Virus record (IMG/VR): IMGVR_UViG_3300050821_007188
Location: 1-62,201 of that record
Direction: 5' to 3' (one strand)
DNA length: 62,201 bases
Origin: a virus
This document shows, one piece after another, positions 39,329-46,957 of this stretch. The number at the start of each line of letters is the position of its first letter. The stretch's first letter is position 1. The translations under genes were made by a program, and so were the position numbers. Under the pieces are notes generated by a model that was given only the letters and a program-made list of their open reading frames with translations, was not told where the DNA came from and searched no databases.

Positions 39329-41416
39329 ATGGCTGACCCGCTGATTATCCAGATCAAGGGCGATAACGCCCCCTGGCGCCAAGCCATCTCGCAGACCCAA
39401 CAGGGCGCGAAGACGACGGCTGACGTTCAGGTGCGGGAGGCAACACGCGCGGCGAAAGAGATCGCCAAGCAGGCCAAGGCGGCAGCGGATTTTCAGTGGA
39501 AGGAATCGCTCCGGGCAGCCCGGGAGTCGGCCAAGGCGTTCGACCAGATCGGCAAGGAAGCGAACAAGTCGAGGCTGGCGAGCGAGAAGGCTGCGAAGTC
39601 GGCGGCGGACGCTTTCGCCCGGGAATCCCGGCGCACCGAGAAGGATGCACAGAGGCAGTCCGCCACGCAGATCATGGAATTGAAGCGGTGGGAGCGGTCG
39701 AACGTCATTAGTCTGGGGACGGTCCAGGCGGCGGGGATCAAGTATCAGAACCGACTCCAGGAAGATGCTCGCAAGACTGCGAACGAGCAAACCAGGGCAG
39801 CGGCGAAGGCGGCGCGGGCCTACAAAGAAACATTCTCGGTCGGCGGATTCGCAGCCGGCCAATTCAAGGACGTTCTGGGCAGTGTTGCGGGCCAATTGAC
39901 GCTCATCAACATCGGGCAGTCCGCCATCAGCGGCGGGATGGCTGAGTACGAGCGGTACTGGCAGAGGGTCAACGATCGCGTCAGGGAAGGCGTCAACCTG
40001 ATGCACGAGTACGTCGCCGCTTCGCCGGAGCTGGCGGCGCTGAACAACCGCCCGGGGGCGAACGCCGCACAGGCTAAGGCCACCCTCGGACTACGCCGCC
40101 AGACGCTCCAGACCTTGCCCGAAGCGGTCCAGTTTGAACAGGGGATGATGAACCTCGGCCAGACCGAGCGTGGCACGAAGATCGCCGAACCCGAGTGGCA
40201 AAAGCTTCTGGTCGGCGCGGGGAGTCTCCAACCGGCCCTCGGCGTCGACCCGCGGACGCTAGGCGAGTTCGCCGGCATGATGCCGAGCCTGACCGGCAAG
40301 GCACAGACGACCGCCGACGAGGCCATGTCAGGCATCGGCAAGGGATACAACCTGATCCAAGCCGGCGGAAGCGACTTCGGTTCCGGCCTGCGCCAGTTCA
40401 TGGCCCAATCCATCTACACAAAGCAGGGCGTCTACAAGGACTTCGCCGACCAGTTGATGACGCAGTCGATCTTCTCGAAAGAGAAGCCGTTACAGGCCGG
40501 AGAGATGACGGAGCAGTTTATCCGTGCGACCGCGGGGTCGACGGGGAAGCTCCGCGGAGCGAAGGTCGACGGGGAACACGAGAAGATCGCTGAGTATTAC
40601 AAGCGGATCGGCGTCAACAACCAGATGGACCCGAATCAAATCGGGCTCAAGATCGCGGCCGATTTCAAGACCCAGCAAGGTATAGAGGCCCAGGCGGGCC
40701 GCACGTTCAATCCCCTCGACTATCTCGTGCATCGCGGGTTCGGCAATCAAGAGGACCGGACGGCGATCATGACGTTCGCCAATGCCGCGAATAACGGCAT
40801 GCTCGGCCAGTTCGAGGCGATCAAGAACGCTCCATCGAGCGCCGAAGGTCTCAATCAGATGGTCGCCGCCTTCCAGGGGGGCGACGCTAATGCGACCGAG
40901 CGTGGCGCCAATCTCGCCGAAGAACAGAAGACCCTCGGGCGTGGCAATGCGATCGGCCGCGACCTCGCGCGGACGGCATGGGCTCAGTACGCCGCGCGGG
41001 AAAAGATCAATTCCACATTCGAGGAAGTCAGCGGCGAGAAAGGTTTCTGGCAGATCCCCTACGGTGGGTCCGGCATGCTTACACAGGCCGTCGCCGAGAT
41101 GGCGTCTGGCCGGCTCCAGAGGGCCGGGATGTCGCCGGCGAACGCGGGCAACATTGCCGAGCAATTCTGGAACCCTTGGGACCCCGAGGGCAGCCAGAAC
41201 GCCGTTGCACGAATGGCTGCGGCAACGGCTGGGGCCAACGGGAACAGCGCGCAGCCGGTCGGCCCAAACTCTGCCGCGATAGGCGCCGACCGAAATCTTG
41301 ACGTGTTGATCCGCATTCAACAGGGCATCGACGCCCTCGTGAAGCAGGCGGGGCGACCGGGGATTCCCCCACCCGTGGGCGCCCGCGGGCCGGCGCCGCC
41401 TGATATGCGGCCCTAG
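39329..41416 (+). CDS. Tape measure protein
   Basis: This 695-residue protein has a long N-terminal coiled-coil region rich in Ala, Lys and Gln (about 20-155: REATRAAKEIAKQAKAAADF). A hydrophobic stretch follows near 185-200 (DVLGSVAGQLTLINIGQSAI). A helical body and a Pro-rich end follow. It sets tail length and passes through the tail during DNA entry. It follows the frameshifting chaperone directly. Confidence 0.85.
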   Translation: MADPLIIQIKGDNAPWRQAISQTQQGAKTTADVQVREATRAAKEIAKQAKAAADFQWKESLRAARESAKAFDQIGKEANKSRLASEKAAKSAADAFARESRRTEKDAQRQSATQIMELKRWERSNVISLGTVQAAGIKYQNRLQEDARKTANEQTRAAAKAARAYKETFSVGGFAAGQFKDVLGSVAGQLTLINIGQSAISGGMAEYERYWQRVNDRVREGVNLMHEYVAASPELAALNNRPGANAAQAKATLGLRRQTLQTLPEAVQFEQGMMNLGQTERGTKIAEPEWQKLLVGAGSLQPALGVDPRTLGEFAGMMPSLTGKAQTTADEAMSGIGKGYNLIQAGGSDFGSGLRQFMAQSIYTKQGVYKDFADQLMTQSIFSKEKPLQAGEMTEQFIRATAGSTGKLRGAKVDGEHEKIAEYYKRIGVNNQMDPNQIGLKIAADFKTQQGIEAQAGRTFNPLDYLVHRGFGNQEDRTAIMTFANAANNGMLGQFEAIKNAPSSAEGLNQMVAAFQGGDANATERGANLAEEQKTLGRGNAIGRDLARTAWAQYAAREKINSTFEEVSGEKGFWQIPYGGSGMLTQAVAEMASGRLQRAGMSPANAGNIAEQFWNPWDPEGSQNAVARMAAATAGANGNSAQPVGPNSAAIGADRNLDVLIRIQQGIDALVKQAGRPGIPPPVGARGPAPPDMRP

Positions 41417-41835
41417 AGCCCCGCTACGATATCGCTATGGAGTTTCTTGCGGGCCTCGTAGCGGTTAATCCCGGCCGCGAACAGGTCGGTCATCTTCATG
41501 ATGTATCCGTTGGCATCGAAGGTCCGCGCCCCCGCCCGCTGCTTCCGGCAATCGAGGGCCGCCAACAGCTCGAAGCAGACCTCCTCGGCCGAGAAGTCAA
41601 TGTGACGGCCCTTCATGATGCCCGAGGCCGTCGCGCAGAGCCGGAAAGCCTCGTCCTCGGTCCGTCCGATCTGTTGACCCAGGATCTCATACGGGGCACC
41701 CGCGGCCTCCACTTTGGCGGGCTCCGCCGTCTTCTCGCTCCCTCGATCCAGAAAGAACCCGCACGACACCCCCACGACCATCCCAGCCGTGAAACTCAGT
41801 GCGACCGTCCGGCCGTCGATTCGCATTGGTCCCAT
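41413..41835 (-). CDS. Leftward membrane-anchored protein
   Basis: This 140-residue protein has an N-terminal anchor (VALSFTAGMVVGVSCGFFL). A helical outer domain with several Cys follows (RLCATASG, VCFELLAALDCRKQ). GGAG lies before ATG 41835; ATG 41826 is another option. It converges on the tape measure gene with four bases of overlap. Moron-like. Confidence 0.6.
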   Translation of the reverse strand: MGPMRIDGRTVALSFTAGMVVGVSCGFFLDRGSEKTAEPAKVEAAGAPYEILGQQIGRTEDEAFRLCATASGIMKGRHIDFSAEEVCFELLAALDCRKQRAGARTFDANGYIMKMTDLFAAGINRYEARKKLHSDIVAGL

Positions 41836-41892
41836 GACTCCACGCTAACCGGACTTGGCAGCCAGGACAAGATGGGCGAACCGGAGCCACCA

Positions 41893-42099
41893 ATGGACGT
41901 CAGCACCGTCACCCGCTGCCTGATCTACGGAACCGCAATCCTCTGGGCTGTCTATGACCTTGCCGTGCTACTTGCCTTCGGCCCCCGCGCGACGATCAGC
42001 GTGGCTCTCTACGAGGACAGCCGGCGGTTTCCGGTCATCGCCATCGTGATCGGGCTGGTCGTTGGCCACGTGTTCTGGCCGGTATGGGGCGATCAATGA
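41893..42099 (+). CDS. Small two-TM protein
   Basis: This 68-residue protein has membrane segments at about 8-28 and 46-63. The ATG after CCGGAGCC is preferred over ATG 41872. Holin-like in size only. Confidence 0.5.
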   Translation: MDVSTVTRCLIYGTAILWAVYDLAVLLAFGPRATISVALYEDSRRFPVIAIVIGLVVGHVFWPVWGDQ

Positions 42100-42590
42100 G
42101 CGATTCCAACTATGCCGCCTTCGCTGCGTCGCTCGACCGCCTGGCCGACGTGCTCGATTTCGAGCGTGACGGGCTCGGACAGCGAATCCTTGACGAACAG
42201 GCCCAGCGGATCGCGGACCGCATGGCGAGCGGCCAGGGGACGAAGGGGAAGCTCAAGGCGAACCGAGGCGAGTACGGGGAGCGGAAGCGGGCCAAAGGGC
42301 TCGGCGTGGGCGTCGGGCTGAAATCGTCCGACGATCCACTCCTGAGTATCGAGAACATCCGCGGCGATCAGGTCGTGACGCACGACTCGGCGTCCATGAA
42401 GCCGGGCAAGAGCGACCTGGCCTACCGCAAGGCTCAATGGCTGGCCAACGGATCTGACGGAACCGAGGGCGAGCGGTCCGGGGCCGAGAATCAGCCGGAG
42501 CGGCCCTGGTACGGCATGACCAAGGACGATGCCAAAGACATCCGCGACGAGTGCGGCAAGGCCGTGGCGACCCACCTGCGAGGCCACTGA
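42096..42590 (+). CDS. Virion morphogenesis-type tail protein
   Basis: This protein has 164 residues. ANRGEYGERKRAKGLGVGVG, then DDPLLSIENIRGD, and ENQPERPWYGMTKDDAKDIR with RDECGKAVATHLR form a pattern I associate with phage virion morphogenesis (gpG/head-tail joining) relatives. It is coupled to both neighbours. Confidence 0.6.
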   Translation: MSDSNYAAFAASLDRLADVLDFERDGLGQRILDEQAQRIADRMASGQGTKGKLKANRGEYGERKRAKGLGVGVGLKSSDDPLLSIENIRGDQVVTHDSASMKPGKSDLAYRKAQWLANGSDGTEGERSGAENQPERPWYGMTKDDAKDIRDECGKAVATHLRGH

Positions 42591-42964
42591 TGCCAAGTTA
42601 CGGCGGCGCGCCAATTTTCGGTTTCGCCGTCACGATGGCGACCGGCGATTACGAACTCAGGCGCCAGGAAAACGAGTTCCCCGGCATCTCGGGCGTCGAA
42701 TCGCTAACCCTCGGCGCATCCGGTCTCTTCACGGAAGTTGACGGGACGTTGGCCGGCAGCGGCTCGGCCGGACTCGCGGCGGCCGAGGGTACGTTCCGTT
42801 CGTACAAGGACGGCGTGGCCCGCGTGCTGGTCGACAACTACGGCGAGTCGTGGGGCAACGTCGTGCTAGACACCTTTCAGCCACAGGGGCGGGTCAAGCA
42901 AGATCCGGGCGGCAACTTCTTTCGGTCGTACAAGAGTCGCTTCCGCCACCTCACTAGTCAGTAG
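42590..42964 (+). CDS. Tail-region hypothetical protein
   Basis: This 124-residue beta-rich protein has FGFAVTMATGDYELRRQENE and a basic end. Its ATG overlaps the preceding stop. Probably a tail component. Confidence 0.6.
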   Translation: MPSYGGAPIFGFAVTMATGDYELRRQENEFPGISGVESLTLGASGLFTEVDGTLAGSGSAGLAAAEGTFRSYKDGVARVLVDNYGESWGNVVLDTFQPQGRVKQDPGGNFFRSYKSRFRHLTSQ

Positions 42965-43201
42965 TTAGAACCCCGGCACCTCCCCCTTCGCCACCCCGTG
43001 CGCCTTCCGCCCCTGGTTAATAACGCGAATCTGCTCCGGCGTCAGTGGCGACCACGGCCGGATGATGAACCCGTTCGCATCCACGACCGGATCGGCGGGG
43101 GCCGGGGACACGACGGAAGTTTCCTTACCCTTCGGCTCACAGGCGAAGGCGATACAGCCGGTAGCGACAAGGAAAAGCAGGGCGGCTTTCAGGGTACGCA
43201 C
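42965..43201 (-). CDS. Small lipoprotein, leftward
   Basis: This 78-residue protein starts at GTG with CCGGAGC upstream. VRTLKAALLFLVATGCIAFA has a signal peptide and a lipobox-like LVATGC. The mature part is short and Pro-rich. It could be an outer-membrane spanin-type or a moron lipoprotein. TATACC (43251-43246) is a possible -10. A longer N-terminal reading to 43282 is less likely. Confidence 0.55.
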   Translation of the reverse strand: MRTLKAALLFLVATGCIAFACEPKGKETSVVSPAPADPVVDANGFIIRPWSPLTPEQIRVINQGRKAHGVAKGEVPGF

Positions 43202-43319
43202 GGGGCAGCTCCGGGATTGCAGCGCCGGGAATCGGCACGGCTCAACTAGGTATATGGACAAGAACCGGCGCAAGCCGGACAAGTCGATTCCCCAACCGGC
43301 GAGTTGAAGCGGGGCATCA

Positions 43320-43925
43320 ATGTCGACGCTGACGCTCAGCTACACGTTCCCGTCAAGTGCGCAGGGCTGGTCCTGGACCTCGACGACCGGCGGAACATAC
43401 CTCACCGCGGGGTGGACCGGATCGGATGGCAATCCCGCGGGCTGCCTCGCCGTCGTCCAGTCGGGAGCCGCAATCTCCGAATCGGACGGCCGATGGTCGC
43501 TCGGGGGCACCTGGGAAAGTTTCGGCGTCCCGGCGTTCTCGACAATCACCCAGGTACAGATAACCAATATTGACGAAGAGGGAACTTCGCTCGTGGCGGG
43601 TGGGGCGGCTGGTCCCTATGAGTTGTCGGACGGCTCGACGTCCCAGGCGACCATCCTGGCATCGAACGGATTTGACCCAGGCACAACAGCGTGGGCTTCC
43701 CGGTCGGGATCGGCCGTAGCGGTTCCGACGGGGCTGCAACCGTCGTCCTCGACTATCGCGTTCTGGCTGCTGAACTCGCTCGGCGCCCCCGGGAACGGTG
43801 GGGGAACGGTCAGCCTCGACAATCTTTCCATCAAGATCACCTATACCACGGGGGGGCCGCCAGCCTCCCCCCGCGTCATGGTCGCAACGTCGTCTGTCGC
43901 CCAAACGATGCGATGGCTCGACTGA
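43320..43925 (+). CDS. Tail beta-sandwich protein
   Basis: This 201-residue protein is like carbohydrate-binding beta-sandwiches: LSYTFPSSAQGWSWTSTTGG, then SLDNLSIKITYTTGG near the end. It probably adorns the tail. Binding is inferred. Confidence 0.6.
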   Translation: MSTLTLSYTFPSSAQGWSWTSTTGGTYLTAGWTGSDGNPAGCLAVVQSGAAISESDGRWSLGGTWESFGVPAFSTITQVQITNIDEEGTSLVAGGAAGPYELSDGSTSQATILASNGFDPGTTAWASRSGSAVAVPTGLQPSSSTIAFWLLNSLGAPGNGGGTVSLDNLSIKITYTTGGPPASPRVMVATSSVAQTMRWLD

Positions 43926-43928
43926 GCC

Positions 43929-44300
43929 TCAGTCCGCGCGAAGCGCTGGGCCAATCTTTCGCAGTTCTCCTTCTCTCGCCGGAAACCTCCGGGGTCGTCC
44001 TCCGTCCCTTACCGCATCCTCTTCGCAGACATATGAGGGGAAGAGATTCGCGGAGATGACGGTCCCCGTGAGCCCGTGGAACCAATAGCCTGCCGCGTCC
44101 GCTTCGACGCGATCTCCCGGCTTGAATGGTAGGTCAATGGCGCGATGGTTCCACGCCACCCCGTTCTCGGATGTCGTCTTGCCCCGCGGCCCACTGGCAC
44201 CGCACGAGCCGCACGACACGTGCATCACGGTCCCCAAGTCGGGCACCTCGTAGCCAGAGGCCGCTCCGCAGAACGGGCACGGCTTCAACGCTTCACTCAT
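43929..44300 (-). CDS. Lar-like restriction alleviation protein
   Basis: This 123-residue leftward protein begins MSEALKPCPFCGAASGYEVP. VSCGSCGASGPRGKT and AWNHRA follow, the zinc-finger pattern of the Lar family, which in E. coli phages/prophages eases type I restriction. A second domain (about 55-123) is beta-barrel-like. GAGGGGGC precedes ATG 44300; an upstream ATG 44336 is possible. Confidence 0.7.
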   Translation of the reverse strand: MSEALKPCPFCGAASGYEVPDLGTVMHVSCGSCGASGPRGKTTSENGVAWNHRAIDLPFKPGDRVEADAAGYWFHGLTGTVISANLFPSYVCEEDAVRDGGRPRRFPAREGELRKIGPALRAD

Positions 44301-44407
44301 CGTCTTCGCCCCCTCGTTCGTGATGTCTACCGACATCTTAACCCAACCCTGAACCGGCGCGACCGCCGGCCGTTCTTCGTCCGTCCCAACCACCGGAGTT
44401 TCAGCAC

Positions 44408-44866
44408 ATGGCCGGCGTCCTTTTTCACGTCAACAGCGGCGAGGTCAGTCTTTCCGCCTCGACCGCAAAGACCGTCCTCCAGATCAAATCCGCGACAAAC
44501 CAACGGGTGAAGATCAAGCACATCCGCATCCTCGGCAAGCAACCCGCCGGAGGCACGGACACCCCGATCAAGGTCCGATTGACCCGCTCCACGGGCAGCT
44601 TCGGCACGGGGAGCGCCGCGACCCTCGCGAAGAACGACCCGAGCGATTCCGAAACGCTCCAGACGACGGCCAACGCCGCCTTCACGGTCGAGCCAACCAC
44701 CCCGACCGACGGCGGCCTCTGGTGGGAAGTGCCGCCCCAGAGCGGTATCGAGGAGTTCCTGCCGTTCGGCGACGAGATCCGCATCCCGGGCGGGGCCTCG
44801 GTCAACTTCGAGTGCACGTCACCCGGAACGCCCACGCTGATGATCGAAGTGTCCGGCGAAGAGTAA
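44408..44866 (+). CDS. Tail-region beta protein
   Basis: This 152-residue protein has FHVNSGEVSLSASTAKTVLQ, KIKHIRILGKQPAGGTDTPI, then PFGDEIRIPGGASVNFEC, a known kind of small phage beta-sandwich. Function unassigned. Confidence 0.6.
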   Translation: MAGVLFHVNSGEVSLSASTAKTVLQIKSATNQRVKIKHIRILGKQPAGGTDTPIKVRLTRSTGSFGTGSAATLAKNDPSDSETLQTTANAAFTVEPTTPTDGGLWWEVPPQSGIEEFLPFGDEIRIPGGASVNFECTSPGTPTLMIEVSGEE

Positions 44867-44881
44867 CCCAGGAGCCCCGCC

Positions 44882-46249
44882 ATGCTCGCCATGATCCGCC
44901 CGGTCGGCCGGGGCCGGCGCGCGGGCATGACCGCGGGGCCTCCGGCGGCACGACCCGCCCCCTCCGTCAAACTCTACGGCATGCAGGCGCGGCCGCTCCC
45001 CAGCCGGGGTGTGGCCCGCGTCCTGCCGATGCCCGTTATCAAGGTCGTCGCTCGGACATCTACGCCGCTCGTGCGTCCGACGTCGGCCCGTCCCGAGCTA
45101 GTCGAGCCCCGCGGCCGCGCCATAGTCCTGCCGCTCCCGGCCCGGAAGCGTGCTGCACCACACGTCCGCGTGGTGCTCGCGCCGCCGGCGCCGAGGTTCC
45201 GCGGGGCGTCCGGCTTCATCGCGGCTCCGTCGCGGACGATGGTCAAGCGGTCCTCGCCGCCCGTCGTCCGCCCGGCGGTGTCACGTCCAGAAACGATCAT
45301 CCCCCGCGGCCGCGCGTCGGTTCTGCCGACGCCGACGATCCGCAACATTATCCCGCCCGGCCCGACGCCCACGGTGGTTCGCCAGGCGGTTGCGACGCGG
45401 GATCTCCGGCAGCCGCAGGGCCGAGCGGTCATCCTGCCGCTACCCAAGCGGGCCATTGTCGCCCGGACGTCCACGCCGTTCATTCGCCCGCTCTCAATCC
45501 CGCCGCCGCCACCCAATGGCCGCGCCCGCGTCATTCCGTTCACGATTCCGGTCACGCTGCCGTTCAATCCGGCACTCGCCACCGACATCCGCCTCGCGAT
45601 CGACGATGCCGCCGATCTCGTGATTTCCTGGACCTCATTGGCCCCACCCGGAACCGCGTTCCAGGTCTACATCAACGGTGCCCTCGCGTGGAAGGGATTC
45701 GCAACCTTCTGCATCGTCCCAGCCCCGCTCACCCTGGCATACATCGTTGTCGGCGCGGTGCTGCCCGACAGTTACGCCACGGGGTTCGCCGGTAGCCTGC
45801 CATTACCCCCGGGCGGGGGTGAACACGTCACCCTGAACTGGCTGGGTGGGACGTACCTCGACCCCGACATTCAGGGCTTCCACGTCTACGGCAGCGATTC
45901 GCCGGGCGGCTCGGTCGACACAACGAAGGTACTGGCGACGATTCCGGCCTACCCCACGGGGGTCGTGGACGGGTTTGGGGTCGGCGGGTTCGGGCAGGGC
46001 GGGTTTGGACTGGCTGCGTCCAGCTATTCGTGGACCAGTGGGCCACTGAGCAGCGGGACTTGGACCTTCGAGGTAACGAGCGTCGATGCCGCCGGGAACG
46101 AGAACAAGCTAACCGGCTCGACCACGACGGCGACGATCGCGGGGCCGCCGCGGGAGCCGGCACCCTTCAGTGACGGGCTAAGGTTACATCAAACGTATAA
46201 CGCGGCGACGAAGCAAGTCACGCTTTCGTGGAATCTACCGCCGACGTGA
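44882..46249 (+). CDS. Protein with Pro/Arg-rich repeats and Fn3-like domains
   Basis: This protein has 455 residues. The first 220 carry about five degenerate repeats around RGRAIVLPLP (SRGVARVLPMP, PRGRAIVLPLP, PRGRASVLPTP, PQGRAVILPLP, NGRARVIPFT), spaced 40-50 residues with VRP/RPE strings between. The rest has Fn3-like beta domains (VTLNWLGGTY, TWTFEVTSVDAAGNE, QVTLSWNLPP). Likely a tail surface protein. Confidence 0.6.
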   Translation: MLAMIRPVGRGRRAGMTAGPPAARPAPSVKLYGMQARPLPSRGVARVLPMPVIKVVARTSTPLVRPTSARPELVEPRGRAIVLPLPARKRAAPHVRVVLAPPAPRFRGASGFIAAPSRTMVKRSSPPVVRPAVSRPETIIPRGRASVLPTPTIRNIIPPGPTPTVVRQAVATRDLRQPQGRAVILPLPKRAIVARTSTPFIRPLSIPPPPPNGRARVIPFTIPVTLPFNPALATDIRLAIDDAADLVISWTSLAPPGTAFQVYINGALAWKGFATFCIVPAPLTLAYIVVGAVLPDSYATGFAGSLPLPPGGGEHVTLNWLGGTYLDPDIQGFHVYGSDSPGGSVDTTKVLATIPAYPTGVVDGFGVGGFGQGGFGLAASSYSWTSGPLSSGTWTFEVTSVDAAGNENKLTGSTTTATIAGPPREPAPFSDGLRLHQTYNAATKQVTLSWNLPPT

Positions 46250-46517
46250 CCGGCTCATGCAGAACGCACCCGAAATCTTCTCTCGTCATCAGCGCCGTAA
46301 CCGAGGCCATTTCACCTTGCAGGACGGCACGATGGGACGCCTTGAATGCGTCTCGCTCTGCGATGTCTTCGGCGTCCCCGGGATCGGCGGGGTCTAGTTC
46401 ATCCATAAACGAATACTTAATGAGATGCCGACTGTCGAAGACGAGGGCCTTGCAAGAGTGAAACGCTTCGCCTTGTTCGCCCGGTCCGCCCCAGTGCTTA
46501 CACGTCCCGCACGTCAT
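46218..46517 (-). CDS. Small Cys-motif protein, leftward
   Basis: This 99-residue protein begins MTCGTCKHWGGPGEQGEAFH with a further Cys, and ends with EDFGCVLHEP. The pattern is that of small phage zinc-binding proteins with N- and C-terminal Cys. AGGGAG lies 9 bases before ATG 46517. TACAAT (46574-46569) is a likely -10. Confidence 0.65.
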   Translation of the reverse strand: MTCGTCKHWGGPGEQGEAFHSCKALVFDSRHLIKYSFMDELDPADPGDAEDIAERDAFKASHRAVLQGEMASVTALMTREDFGCVLHEPVTSAVDSTKA

Positions 46518-46546
46518 CGCCGCATCTCCCTTAGAGGACCGCGCCC

Positions 46547-46954
46547 GTGGCAACCACCTTCACCCCCAATTGTAACCTATCCAAGCCCGCGGCAGCCGAC
46601 CGCACGTGGGACGTTCCGCTTAACGCCAACACCACCCTTCTCGACCAGATGACCGCCCTCGGCTCGCTCTGTACCACGACAGCCGAGACGCCCTCTGCAT
46701 CGCTCAACGTGGCCGTTTCCGCCGGGACGTTCATCAACCAATCGAATGCCTACGTCCTATTCGCGGGCGGCACGATCGGCGTTACGGCATCGATCACGAA
46801 CTATCTGTGGCTGACAAACACAGGAACGCTAACGACCGGAACGGCGTGGCCGAGCGGCGGGACGAAGGTCGTCAGGCTGGCGGTCGTGGTGGCGGGGGTG
46901 GGGACGATCGCGAGCATTGCGGACGGCCGCGTGTTCCTAGCCTCGGCGGGCTGA
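46547..46954 (+). CDS. Tail-region protein
   Basis: This 135-residue protein starts at GTG. LSKPAAADRTWDVPLNANTT then LLDQMTALG is an opening seen in many phage fibre or tip proteins. The rest is beta-rich. Confidence 0.6.
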   Translation: MATTFTPNCNLSKPAAADRTWDVPLNANTTLLDQMTALGSLCTTTAETPSASLNVAVSAGTFINQSNAYVLFAGGTIGVTASITNYLWLTNTGTLTTGTAWPSGGTKVVRLAVVVAGVGTIASIADGRVFLASAG

Positions 46955-46957
46955 TCT

